Shown here one piece after another: positions 43,832 to 54,200 of a DNA stretch of 64,000 nucleotides. The number at the start of each line of letters is the position of its first letter. The stretch's first letter is position 1. The notes beneath the pieces were generated by a model. The model worked only from the letters and a program-made list of their open reading frames with translations, was not told where the DNA came from and searched no databases. Origin of the DNA: JALOOB01 sp040766655 (GTDB lineage Bacteria; Chloroflexota; Anaerolineae; CG2-30-64-16); assembly GCA_040766655.1 (NCBI GenBank), contig JAXGQB010000008.1:310001-374000 (forward strand), read 5' to 3'. A program made the position numbers and the translations under genes.

Positions 43832-46800
43832 TCAGGGCGCTGCACCCGGCGCAAGGCTGAAGCCGAACACGCCAACGCGGCCGGATGGCTCCGAGATCGA
43901 TCCGCACAGGCTTGCCCCCTGCACGAAGTAGTAGCGTGCCAGCGTGCCAACCGGCAGTGACTCAGAGTAGCCCGGCGTCCCGACCGTGACGCACCCCGGC
44001 GCTGTGCAGGACCCTCCGGGCCCGAAGTATGGGTCTGCATCGTCCCGCCAGACCCGGTAGTTGTCGGCTCCCACATCCGCCCACGCCAGGTTCACGGTGT
44101 CGCCGCTGCGGCTGACGCCCAGCGCCCCCGGCGTCAGGATCTTCTCACCCAGGACCCGGACCTCCACGTCGATGGCCGCTGTCTCCACGGGTTGGCCGGG
44201 GCCGGTCGACAGGTTGGTCACTGTGACTGTCCCCCGATACCTGCCTGCCGCCAGCCCGCAGACGTTGATGCCCACCTCCAGCGGCAACTCCTCGTCTCCC
44301 GTGGTTTGCGCCGCGCCCGGTCCGGGGGCCCCACCCGGCTCAGCCGCCCCGATGGCCGTGGTGATCCATGGCTCTGACGCGGTGGCTTGCCACTGCAACG
44401 ATCCGGCGCCGGTGTTGATCACCCAGTAGCGCGCGGGCGTGACAGTCGCCAGGTTCGCCGGCGTGGTGAAACGCGCGACGGCGGGGCCGGTCAGCCGCAT
44501 GGTGGCCGGCGCTGGGCCGGCGGGTCGATCCGGACCACAGGGGTCGCTGCCCGCGGCCAACTCCACGCCGTCGTCGAACCCATCCCGATCGCTGTCGGCC
44601 TTCGTGGGATAGGTGCCCTGCACCAGTTCCTCGCCGTTCGTCAGGCCGTCCCCGTCTGCATCGGTGTTGATGCCGCTGACCTGGAACACGTTGGCCCAGG
44701 CATCGGGCAGGCCATCGCCATCAAGGTCTGCGGGATCGAGGAACATCGCCACCGTGCTGGCCGATGATCCGACCGCGCCCAACGCGTCGTAGGGTGCGAT
44801 CGTCAGCCGGTAGCGCTGCCCCTGCGCCAGGCCGCTGAGGTAGGCGGCGAACGTGTTGCCCACGTCGATTGGCGATGGGCCCTCCGCGGCCGGCTCGTTC
44901 GCGCCGGGCAGCAGGCAGCCGACCGGCTCGTAGCCCAGCAGGTAGCCGGCAGGCCGGCTCGCATCCGGTCCCGACCAGGTGACCCGCAGCCGCGCGGGCG
45001 ACCGCTCCATCTCCGCTGCCGGATTACGCGGGGCACGCGGTGGCCGCTCGTCCGCGCCGTCCACCTGCTTCTTAAGCGGAGTGCACGAGCTCACGTTGCC
45101 GGAGGCGTCGAAGGCCCGCACGCAGATCTCGCTCGTGTAACCCTCCAACAGCCCGCCCAGCCGCGCCTGCTCGGGCAGGAGCGGATTGTTCCACCACGGG
45201 CTGCCCGCGCGCGGCAGCACCAGCTTCTGGCGCGTCAGGTCCAGGTTGTCCCAGGTGGGGTAGGTGTATTCGACCAGGTAGCCCGCCAGGTCACGCGTGA
45301 TCAGGTCGCGCTTCCACAGCACCACCAGCGCATCGCTGAGCGACTGCGCGCCGAGCAGTTCCGGCTCCGGCGGCGCCTTCGCATCGGCGATCACCACCGA
45401 CCCTGGCGCCCAGGATACCACGTGGCCGTTGCCTTGCAGATGGTCGTCGATGCGGGCCGCGACGGCGTATTCCCCGGAGGCCAGGCCACTCGTGTCCCAC
45501 GCGTAGCCGCCCTGGCTGGCAGCGATGCCGTTGGCAATGAGGGTCGCACTGATGACCTCGGTATCTTCCACCGGCTTGAACGCCAGCGGCGTGTAGAACA
45601 GCTCCAGGCGCTCCGGCACAGCACCGCCTGCCCGGTCGGCCGACCAGCTCAGGTGGATGCTGTTTGTGCCATCCTCGGCGACCGCAGGCGTGATCCAGGT
45701 GAGAGCGGGCGGCGGCGGGTCGGTGGCGAACATGAGCGAGTAGTTGTGGCGTTCCCCGCTTGCGCCGCCTGCGGGCAGGTACGCGCCGGAGATGCGCAGG
45801 CGCCATGTGCCTGCGGGCAGCGCGCCCGAGCCTGACGCCGGCTTCACCAGGAACGTCGTCCGCTTCACCACGGGCCCGGGATCCTGCGTGAAGGTCACGC
45901 CGGCCTCCGCGCCGGTGATCTCCGAGCCATCCGGCCGGAGGACGGTCACCGTCAGATCGCCGTTCAGCCAGGCGGCGGAGAAGGCCGCGCGGCCCGCGGC
46001 ATCGGCCGCGATGTCGAACGTGCAGGTGACCGTGTTGGGCAGGCTGGCGACGTCGCACGCGCCGTCGGGGTTTTCGCCCGGCCCGTAGACGGGCCAGGCG
46101 GACGTGGGCGGCTCGGGCGATTGACCAAGCCACGGCTGGAACTGGCCCGGCTGCTCGATCTGGACCAGGTTGGAGGGCGGGGGCGCGGCCGGCGCCGTTG
46201 CGTCCGGCGCGACCGCCGCCGCGCTGGCCTGCTGCGCGCCGCCACCGAACTCGTCGATCAGGGTGTGGTCGTCTGAGCCGAGGATCAGTTCCGGTCCATC
46301 TTCGTCGACGTACAGGCCGACTTCGACGCCCGCCACCACGAACGCGGCCGACATGCCCCAGGCGTATTGGGAGCAGGCCGCACTCGTGCAAAACTCGCCG
46401 AACGCGATCTTGACGCCGATGTCGATGTCATCCGGCGGGACGTAGGGCAGGATCAGGTCTTCTTTCAGGCGAACGAAGCCCTTGATGCTGCCCGTGAAGT
46501 GGAAGTCGTTGTTGTCCGGCAGCCAGCTGTACTTGTTCTGCCAACCCTGGCCCACCCAGGCGTGCAGCTTGAGGCTGCCATACACCAGGCCGAACGCGCT
46601 GGCCTGCGCCTCCAGCAGCACGTCGAGCGGGTTCCACGCGACCGCCAGGTTCAGATCCGCGTCCACGACGCCGACGATGGTTGCCTGCGCCTGCACCTGG
46701 AACAGCCCGCGCGTGTCGATGGTGACGCGGCCGAAGCCGTTGGAGAGCACCGCATCGGAGGGCACGGAGCGGAAGCCGACATCCAGGATGATCGTCGTGT

Positions 46801-49800
46801 GGTTCTGGCCGATGGTGACCTCGCCTGCCAGCAGGTCGACGCCCATGCCCGTGGCGCCGACGGGCAGGTAGCCGGGCGCGATGTCCAGCTCCAGCCGCGC
46901 ATACTGCAGTTCGGTCCGGCACAGCCGGAAGTTCATCACCACGGAGGGCGGGGCCACCGGCCCGCCGTTCGAGCCGTCACTGCCCAGCATCGGCAGCGCG
47001 ATGGCTGCGGTGCCGCGGATCACCGTGACGATGGCCGCCGAGCCCGGCTCGCAGGCCTCCTCGCTGAGCTGGACCGACGCGCCCCACGTTTCGAATTGGA
47101 ATTCCTGGCTGAACGCGGCCGTCGACAGCATGCCGGCGTCGGGATGGTCGCTGCTGAACACCGTCAGCTTGCCGGCCTCGCTCACCATCACGGTGCCGGG
47201 CTTCTCACGGATGAACATGTCCGGCAAGTCCACGCGCAGCACCACGCCGTTGCCGTTGTCCCACGCATACTCTGGGCGCCGGAGCTCGAGGCATGAGAGG
47301 GTGGCGTCGCCGCAGTAGGTTGTCACCGGGTCCGGATCGTCTGCCGGCGTGCGCCGGGCCTGGCCGGGTGGCAGGATCACGGCCTGGGCCTTCTTGGTCG
47401 CGCCCGGTTGGGCGCCGCCCAATTCGTCCGGCAGGGTTAGCTTAGCGAAGGGCGCGGACAGCTCCCGCAGGATCGGCCCGGCGGACTGGAGCGTGCTGTG
47501 ATGTTCCTTCACCGCCCCGGTCGACGCGCCGTCCGGGCCATCCAGCAGGCGCAGCGCCACACTGGCCAGGTCCATGACCGCGGGCAGCGGCGCATCCTGG
47601 TCGAGACCGACGTTGAAGAAGTAGCGGCGGAACTCGCTCGGCGCGGCGGGATTGGGATCGGACGCGCCCGGGGACGGGTACAGCTCCCACGAGACGGCCC
47701 ACGCCCGGTCAAACGGGGCGCTCTGGACGTCCACGCTGACGCGTGCCTTCAGGCTGCCGCTGCCGAACGCACGGCCGGCCGAGAGCCCCTTCGTCGCGAT
47801 CGCATCCGCTGCCGTCGTGTAGCTGGCGCCCCAGCGGGCGAAGGGCAAGATGCGCCGCTCGGTGGTCGCGGCCGGCGTCAGTACGTCACAGGTCCCACTG
47901 CACTGCACGCGGCCCGTGGCCGTCGGATCGGCGGGGTAACGCATGGTGGAGCCGTAGAGTGGCACGCTGGGCGCGCGCTGGCCCCGCGTCGTGCCGTCGG
48001 GCTGGGCGTAGCTCTGTTCGTACGCCAGACCGACCGCGCTGTCGTCGGTCGTGAAGAGCGTATCGGTCGGGGCATCGTAGCACACCGAACCTTGGGCAAC
48101 ATAGACATAACGCTCTGTTCCGATGACCCCCAGCGGGCCGAGAAGCGGGGCGCCAAGCTGCTCGGCCGTGGTGCACCACGATGCTCCGTTGTCGGCGAAG
48201 CCGCCCTCGCTGTTGACGCGCACCCCGTGCACGGTGCGATGATGCGTCGGGAAGTTGTACGGCGCGGCCAGCGGGCTGTGCGGGATCACGATGGGCTGGC
48301 AGCCCAGGCGCACGGTCGGTATGGTGCCATCCGGGCAGGCCAGAATGGAGATGTCGATCCGGTAGCGCCCGGTGCGCGTGCCGTCGAGGAAGGGCTGTTC
48401 GTCGTTGACCAGGGCCAGGGCGTAGCGGCCCTGCGTGTTCTGCCCGCCGAACTCCAGCGCGCGCGAGGTGGCATCGGCCGAGAAGCCGGACAGCGCGCCG
48501 TCGCTGCCCTGGTAGTTCGGCGTGCGCACCGCGGACGCCAGTCCGCCGGCGGTGGGCTCGAGCAGCGTGGCAGTGACTGCGCCCAGTGCTGGCCCCGCCG
48601 GAAGGCCCTCGATCATCTTCGTCGGCGTGATGATGACGCCGCCGCTGTACTTGGGCCCCAGGTCGAACTCGACCAGGTCGATCAGGGCGTCCGAGTCGAG
48701 GAAGTAGGTCATGGTGCGCCAGGCGCCGTCCGGCGCGCCCGGCGGCGGCGGATTGGGCTTGCCGTCTGTCGGGGTCCACAGGCGTCCTGACGCGTACTGG
48801 ATGCGGTAGTTGCGTCGCGCATCGGCATCGAAGTTGTTGCGCTCGTCGCGGATTACCGATGCAGTGAGCGTACGGTTGGCCGCGTTGGGGTTGAGGCCGT
48901 CCACGGCAACCCACGATGTCACATCCGTGCCCTCATCGCCGTCGCCGATGACGCCCTGCGGGGGATCGATCAGCTTGAGTGCGGTGTGGACCGGGACGTC
49001 CGCCGGTGCGCCCGCCGCGTGATTGCCGCGGGCGGCCACGCCCACCCACTTGCCGGAGCCCGTTTTGACCTGGTACTGGTGGTTGGTGTCCTGCAGGAGC
49101 TCCTCGCGGGTCGCGTCCTCGGCGTAGCTCGGCACGCCTGGCCGGTTGAGCAGGTTGGTCCCCTCGTCAGGCAGGACGATGGCATGGTAGTCGACGAGCA
49201 GCCTGGCATTGCCCGGCGTCACCTGGAGGCGCGTGCAGCGAAGCACCTGGTTCGGAACGGTGATGGCTGCGCCGGACTCCATCTGGCTGTGCCACACGGT
49301 GCAGGCCTCAGCGGTGCGGGCGAGGCCGAAGATCGGACCGTGCGCCGGTCTGGGGTGCGACGTGTCGTACCACGCCTGCACCGCCGCGGTGACGTCCCAT
49401 TGCGTGGGCAGGCCCTTGCCTCCGCTGATCTCCGATTCGACCGAGAGCATCTTGGTGTCGGGGTTCGCCGGCGGGGCAGGCCGGTTGTTCCAGTTGAAGG
49501 CCGGATTCGCCAGGCGGTCGTCGCTGAGCGAGAAGCAGTTAGGATCCGCCGCAGGATCGAGGCAACTCGACACCGGCCACGCGGCCGCGTAGAACTGTAG
49601 CTTCAGCTTCTCGTAGTCGGGACCGTCGTCCAGCTCGTAGTAGGGGGTATGCTGGTAGCTGGGCACGATCTCGAGGGTGGCAGCGCTCACCTGGACGGGG
49701 TTGTTGGTCGGCATGAACGGCATCGTGTTGAACTGCACGTAGCCGTTGGACTGCGCCGCGCTGCCCGCCGAGCCCAGGATCATCCGATTGTTGAAGCGGA

Positions 49801-50947
49801 AGTAGCCCGGGGTCGGATTGAAGTTGAAGTCGAAGGGCGTGAAGTCGTTGACCCAGGCCAGCCCGCTGCTGTAGCCGGTGCTGGTGAGGACGCGCATCTG
49901 TGGGTCGATCACCGCGGGGTAGCGGCGGTCGGGCGCGGTCCACCACTGCCAAGGGGTGCGCACCGACACCCGCCATACGCCCGGCTCACCTCCCGGCTCG
50001 AGCACGTACTCGCCCCCAACCGCAACCTCGGGGGCCGCCTGTTCGTAGGCCACGACCGGCTCCAGGCGCAGCGTCTCGACGCCACTTCGATCGCGGATTG
50101 ACAACGCGCCGGCGGTGCTGAAGGGTCCAGTCTGCTGAAGGCCGCCGGCCCACAGCGTGGCGCCCGGCAACAGCGTCAGCGTGGCGCGCAACTCCAGTGT
50201 CTCAGCGCCAGGCGGCCCTGCAGGTGGCTCTGCCAGCACCAGCGAATGCTCGACGAACGCGGGCGCGCTGGCAATCTCCTCGGTGAGCGCCGGCTCGCTC
50301 CACGCGCCCTCATAGCGGAGCACGCGGCCATCGTTGCTCTGCCAGACCTCGCGAGCCGCAGCCAGCGCCGAAGCGAGCGTCCGGAACTGCCCATCGGTGA
50401 CCGATCCAAGCTCGGCCGCGCGCCAGGTGAGGCCCGCGTTTCCCGCGGCCACCTCGAGGACGGCCACCGCCGCGCCGGAGCGGCTGCGCACTGCGTTTTG
50501 CCTGACCTCGAAGCCGGCGCCGGTTGCCCGGAACGCTGGATCGGCGATCTGCCACTGGCCGCGCGCGTCCTGGTAGTGCAGCGGCTCCGGGCTGACCACG
50601 GAGGTGAAGCTGCCGTCGGGATGGCGGAAGGTGGCGCTGTGGGCACTGCGCTCAGCCACTTGTTCGGACAGACCGAGCACTGCGGAGGGCAGGCGGCGCA
50701 GGTCCGCCGCGCTGGCGATAGCGCCGGTGGAGAGGCCCTGCGTCTGGATGGAGGTGGCCGGGATGGCGCCCGACACGCTTGCCGGCTCTGGGGCCGGTGC
50801 CATCATCCAGGGAATCGAAGCGGGGGGGACTGACATCGGGATCGGCAGAAGCGTGGCGAGCAGAATCAAGACGAGCGCAGCGCGCAGGTAGGTTGGGTGC
50901 GCGCTGAGGGGTCGGCTACGAAAGGCGTAGTCGGCGGTGGTGGCCAT
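43832..50947 (-). CDS. Very large secreted multidomain surface protein (2,371 aa)
   Basis: The start at 50947 has AGGAG 9 nt upstream and gives a signal-type N-terminus (AALVLILLATLLPIPM). The region to about residue 370 resembles the front of RHS/wall-associated proteins (HPDGSFTSVVSPEPLHYQD). Residues about 380-530 are a DNRLRE-like module (VTAAVQAWYDTSHPRPAHG). A long beta-rich middle follows, with fibronectin-like modules at about 1840-2060. Calcium-binding thrombospondin-type repeats lie at about 2070-2130 (DLDGDGLPDAW, DADGDGLTNGEE, DSDRDGFDDG), and a BACON-like module near 2160-2280. No RHS/YD repeats and no sortase motif were seen. Probably a surface adhesin or scaffold (inference). 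Confidence 0.8.
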   Translation of the reverse strand: MATTADYAFRSRPLSAHPTYLRAALVLILLATLLPIPMSVPPASIPWMMAPAPEPASVSGAIPATSIQTQGLSTGAIASAADLRRLPSAVLGLSEQVAERSAHSATFRHPDGSFTSVVSPEPLHYQDARGQWQIADPAFRATGAGFEVRQNAVRSRSGAAVAVLEVAAGNAGLTWRAAELGSVTDGQFRTLASALAAAREVWQSNDGRVLRYEGAWSEPALTEEIASAPAFVEHSLVLAEPPAGPPGAETLELRATLTLLPGATLWAGGLQQTGPFSTAGALSIRDRSGVETLRLEPVVAYEQAAPEVAVGGEYVLEPGGEPGVWRVSVRTPWQWWTAPDRRYPAVIDPQMRVLTSTGYSSGLAWVNDFTPFDFNFNPTPGYFRFNNRMILGSAGSAAQSNGYVQFNTMPFMPTNNPVQVSAATLEIVPSYQHTPYYELDDGPDYEKLKLQFYAAAWPVSSCLDPAADPNCFSLSDDRLANPAFNWNNRPAPPANPDTKMLSVESEISGGKGLPTQWDVTAAVQAWYDTSHPRPAHGPIFGLARTAEACTVWHSQMESGAAITVPNQVLRCTRLQVTPGNARLLVDYHAIVLPDEGTNLLNRPGVPSYAEDATREELLQDTNHQYQVKTGSGKWVGVAARGNHAAGAPADVPVHTALKLIDPPQGVIGDGDEGTDVTSWVAVDGLNPNAANRTLTASVIRDERNNFDADARRNYRIQYASGRLWTPTDGKPNPPPPGAPDGAWRTMTYFLDSDALIDLVEFDLGPKYSGGVIITPTKMIEGLPAGPALGAVTATLLEPTAGGLASAVRTPNYQGSDGALSGFSADATSRALEFGGQNTQGRYALALVNDEQPFLDGTRTGRYRIDISILACPDGTIPTVRLGCQPIVIPHSPLAAPYNFPTHHRTVHGVRVNSEGGFADNGASWCTTAEQLGAPLLGPLGVIGTERYVYVAQGSVCYDAPTDTLFTTDDSAVGLAYEQSYAQPDGTTRGQRAPSVPLYGSTMRYPADPTATGRVQCSGTCDVLTPAATTERRILPFARWGASYTTAADAIATKGLSAGRAFGSGSLKARVSVDVQSAPFDRAWAVSWELYPSPGASDPNPAAPSEFRRYFFNVGLDQDAPLPAVMDLASVALRLLDGPDGASTGAVKEHHSTLQSAGPILRELSAPFAKLTLPDELGGAQPGATKKAQAVILPPGQARRTPADDPDPVTTYCGDATLSCLELRRPEYAWDNGNGVVLRVDLPDMFIREKPGTVMVSEAGKLTVFSSDHPDAGMLSTAAFSQEFQFETWGASVQLSEEACEPGSAAIVTVIRGTAAIALPMLGSDGSNGGPVAPPSVVMNFRLCRTELQYARLELDIAPGYLPVGATGMGVDLLAGEVTIGQNHTTIILDVGFRSVPSDAVLSNGFGRVTIDTRGLFQVQAQATIVGVVDADLNLAVAWNPLDVLLEAQASAFGLVYGSLKLHAWVGQGWQNKYSWLPDNNDFHFTGSIKGFVRLKEDLILPYVPPDDIDIGVKIAFGEFCTSAACSQYAWGMSAAFVVAGVEVGLYVDEDGPELILGSDDHTLIDEFGGGAQQASAAAVAPDATAPAAPPPSNLVQIEQPGQFQPWLGQSPEPPTSAWPVYGPGENPDGACDVASLPNTVTCTFDIAADAAGRAAFSAAWLNGDLTVTVLRPDGSEITGAEAGVTFTQDPGPVVKRTTFLVKPASGSGALPAGTWRLRISGAYLPAGGASGERHNYSLMFATDPPPPALTWITPAVAEDGTNSIHLSWSADRAGGAVPERLELFYTPLAFKPVEDTEVISATLIANGIAASQGGYAWDTSGLASGEYAVAARIDDHLQGNGHVVSWAPGSVVIADAKAPPEPELLGAQSLSDALVVLWKRDLITRDLAGYLVEYTYPTWDNLDLTRQKLVLPRAGSPWWNNPLLPEQARLGGLLEGYTSEICVRAFDASGNVSSCTPLKKQVDGADERPPRAPRNPAAEMERSPARLRVTWSGPDASRPAGYLLGYEPVGCLLPGANEPAAEGPSPIDVGNTFAAYLSGLAQGQRYRLTIAPYDALGAVGSSASTVAMFLDPADLDGDGLPDAWANVFQVSGINTDADGDGLTNGEELVQGTYPTKADSDRDGFDDGVELAAGSDPCGPDRPAGPAPATMRLTGPAVARFTTPANLATVTPARYWVINTGAGSLQWQATASEPWITTAIGAAEPGGAPGPGAAQTTGDEELPLEVGINVCGLAAGRYRGTVTVTNLSTGPGQPVETAAIDVEVRVLGEKILTPGALGVSRSGDTVNLAWADVGADNYRVWRDDADPYFGPGGSCTAPGCVTVGTPGYSESLPVGTLARYYFVQGASLCGSISEPSGRVGVFGFSLAPGAAP

Positions 50948-51051
50948 CGAAAGATTCTCCTTGGCTGAAGGATCGTTGGTCGCAATAGCGCAGCGCCGAA
51001 GCCTGGCTGGCCGCCGGCTCGCCGATCGCTGGCACGAATTGTTGCGCAATG

Positions 51052-51080
51052 ATTGTACTCTACTTGAACGAGGGACGCAA
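51052..51080 (-). promoter_or_regulatory. Promoter of the 2,371-aa secreted protein gene
   Basis: Minus strand: TTGCGT (51080-51075), 17-bp spacer, TACAAT (51057-51052), about 105 bp before the start codon. Its -35 box is only 24 bp from the -35 box of the divergent promoter. Confidence 0.65.
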
Positions 51081-51104
51081 CTCCAAGTTCGACCGCGAAA
51101 TCTG

Positions 51105-51134
51105 TTGACATAGCGATGCGCGTAGATGTATGAT
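51105..51134 (+). promoter_or_regulatory. Promoter of the 1,233-aa secreted protein gene
   Basis: Plus strand: TTGACA (51105-51110), 18-bp spacer, TATGAT (51129-51134), about 100 bp before the ATG at 51234. Arranged back to back with the minus-strand promoter, so one bound regulator could control both large secreted proteins. Confidence 0.75.
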
Positions 51135-51233
51135 AGGCGACAGGCAGCGGTGATGCCCCATCGACCGACCGCGTCGTGCGGTCGACCCCATTGCGACGAA
51201 CCTTCACAAGCGAGCACACCAAGGAGGTGGCCC

Positions 51234-54200
51234 ATGAACCCTCGCACGGTCCCTCAACGCCGAGGCTTCGCTCATGCGTGGCCCTGGCTCGTCGTCGTCA
51301 TCCTTATCTGCCTGCTGTTGGCTGTTCCTCGGGCTGCAAGCGCACAGACAGTGCTGCCACGGCCTGGCGTCACCGACCCTGCCGCGAACTTCTCCAAATG
51401 GCCCGACGATGAGATCTTCGTGTCCACGCCGGTCCTCACCCAGGAGGCATCCACCCCGTATTTCAAGCTCCTCGAAATGAGCCACGACCTGGCTTCCATG
51501 AGCCCGGTCAGTTCGACCCCGGTTTCGCAGGTGAGCGGGACTGACGCCGTGTCCGGCCACTTTCTGGCTGCCGGCGCGGAATCGATTGCGCTGGCATATC
51601 GCAGCGGGACCGGCGTGGAGGTCAGGTTCTCGGACATCAGCACCGCGTCTGCCACGCTGCCCACCCTGATGAACCGGGTCGTCTGCAGCACCGACTACTT
51701 CGATCTGGCCTATGGGGACCTCGACGGCCTGCCGGCAGGCGATGTGCTTGAGGGTCGCGATGAGATCGCGGTGGCCTACGTTGCCGAGAGCGCATCCCAA
51801 CCCTATCCGGTCAAGGTCGCAGTGCTCAACTTCGGACGGACGAGTACGTTGCCTGCGGCCACCGTGTCCACCGCCACCGCTCCCGCTACCGCCTCGCTGG
51901 GCAGCATCGATATCTGCTCCCCTCCCCGCTATAACCTTGTCACGGTGGCGACCGGGGACTTCGACGCCAACGGCGTGCAGGAGATCGCCGTCGCGACCAT
52001 CACGGCGCCCGACAAGATCACCATCGACATCTTCCGCTATTCGGCCACCCGCAATATCTACACCGGCGCGATTCAGGGTGCGCTGAAGGCCCTGGGCCAG
52101 TCGTCCATCCAGGTCACGGGAGCGACCTTTACCTCCCTTTCAGCTGTCGCGGGCGATTTCGACGCGGATGGCAAGGATGAGCTGGCACTGGCCACGTCCC
52201 ACCACACCAGTGCAGCTCGCGTGACCAAGACGTGGGTTTTTCGTGTGACGGGTGATCCCTACCCAGCCCCCTCCCTGGCGCGCGAGGTGACGGTCTCCAC
52301 TGTGGACAAGCACAGCACGCCCGCGCGCGTGGAGATCGCCACGGGGTTGTTCAAGGTCAACCTGGCGGATCCCACGCAGCGCCTGACCACGAATCGCCGG
52401 CAACTGGTGGTCGCCTATCGGGGCGCGTCCACGCCGGACACCGACCTCGTGGATGCTTCGACTGATCTGAACGTCCAGACGATCAGCCTGGACAACAGCC
52501 TCGTCGCCACGATCAGCCCGGCCCGCCGAAGCCCTGATCACGATCCACACGGCGGCTTCTGGCTCGCATCGGGCGGCTTCAAGGGGTCCATGGACAGCAG
52601 CGGGCCGACCTGGTCGCTGGCGCTGACGACGTGGGACAAGTCGGCGTGGGGGCTCGCCGTGCTGCATGCGGACGCCCCTGATGCCGCGCCAGCCCTGAAG
52701 TACTGGAGGGAGTGGGGCTCGCCAGCGATCCAGCACATGCTGGCGCCGCCCCGCCTGGCGTTGGCCGCCACCGACCACGATGGCGACACCGTGTACCTGG
52801 GTGCGCCGGTGCACTTCACGGTGGATAACCTGATCAGCACCGACTTCATCCTGCAGGAGCCGCCCAAGCACGCATACTGGGACAAGGACGCGACGATCCC
52901 GGAGATCAAGAACGTCAGCCGCATTGACGCGTTCAATGTGCAGTTGGTCAGCGAGAGCCAGACCCGCTTCGAGACCACCAGGACGGACACCGCGGACTTT
53001 GGCGTTGGCGGCTCGCTGTCGGCGACGCTCGGCTTCACCGCGACCGCGGGTGCGAACATCGGTGTCGCCAAGGCCTCTGCCTCGGCCTCTACCACCGTTT
53101 CTGCCAAAGTCGGCTACGACTACGAGCAGCATGAGAGCGAGTTCTTCTCCGCCGGCGGTTCGATCACCACCGGCTACTCCGGGACGACCAATCGGGATGA
53201 CTACCTCGTTGCCCGCACCCAGCTGATCGACGTCTGGCGCTACCGCGTCTACGGGCTCGAGGAGCCCAATCCTGAGGATCCTGCGCACCCCGTCTACCCG
53301 TACTTCGATATCGTGCTGCCAGGACCATCCAGTTACCTCGAGTCGAGCGGCTCTGCCCTCAACTTCGATTGGTACCAGCCTACGCACGAGAACGGCAATA
53401 TCCTCTCCTATCCGCGGCACACGGCGCAGACGCAGACACCGGCCGACCTGGGCTCCTTCACCGTTCCGCCCGATACAACGGTCAGGAGTGGGATGATGTA
53501 CCCGCCAACCCAGAAATTCTGCGATCAGAATAGCAGCACGAACTACCTCACCTTCACGACGGAGAGCGGCGGAGGCTCGCAGCGCAGTTACTCGCACACG
53601 CTCAATTCAAGCGCGTCCGTGCAGTCACAGGCAACGGTGAGCGCGGAGGCATTCGGCTCCTCGGCGGGCGCGAGCGCTTCGTATGGCGTGGAGCTCCATG
53701 GCAACACGAGTTGGGGCGGGGTCGCGACCAGCAGCAACAAGACGAGTGCCAGCACGGGCATCACGCTGAACCAGGTCCCCAGTTGCGAAGGCGGAAGCCA
53801 GGCCTATGCCTTCTATCCCTTGATCTACACCGCGTCAGACGGAACGATCAAGGTCTCCTTTGCGGTGAATCCGACCGGCAGCGACCAAGGGGATCAATTC
53901 TGGATGAGCTACTACAACCTGCCGGATCTCGCGTTGAACCTTCCGAAGCGGTTCATCGGCACGTCTGACGGCGTCTGGAAGCCGAGGCTGAACGACGAGC
54001 GCAATGAGATCCGGGGCTTCTTCATGCGGTCGTATGAGAAGGACCCGGCCACCGGCGGGTACGCCCTCCTGTCCGGTGCCGTCATCGATGGCACGAAGGT
54101 GCGCCTGGAGGCGCGCGTGTCCAACTACAGCGTCCAGGGCACCGTCCCGGCCGGCGGGCAGGCCTGCTTCTCCTACGTTGCCTATGACCAGCTGAACAAC

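Noticed and set aside
50948..51247. 100-residue N-terminal extension of the 2,371-aa secreted protein
   Set aside because: It runs through both divergent promoters; AGGAG before 50947 and a signal-type N-terminus mark the true start.
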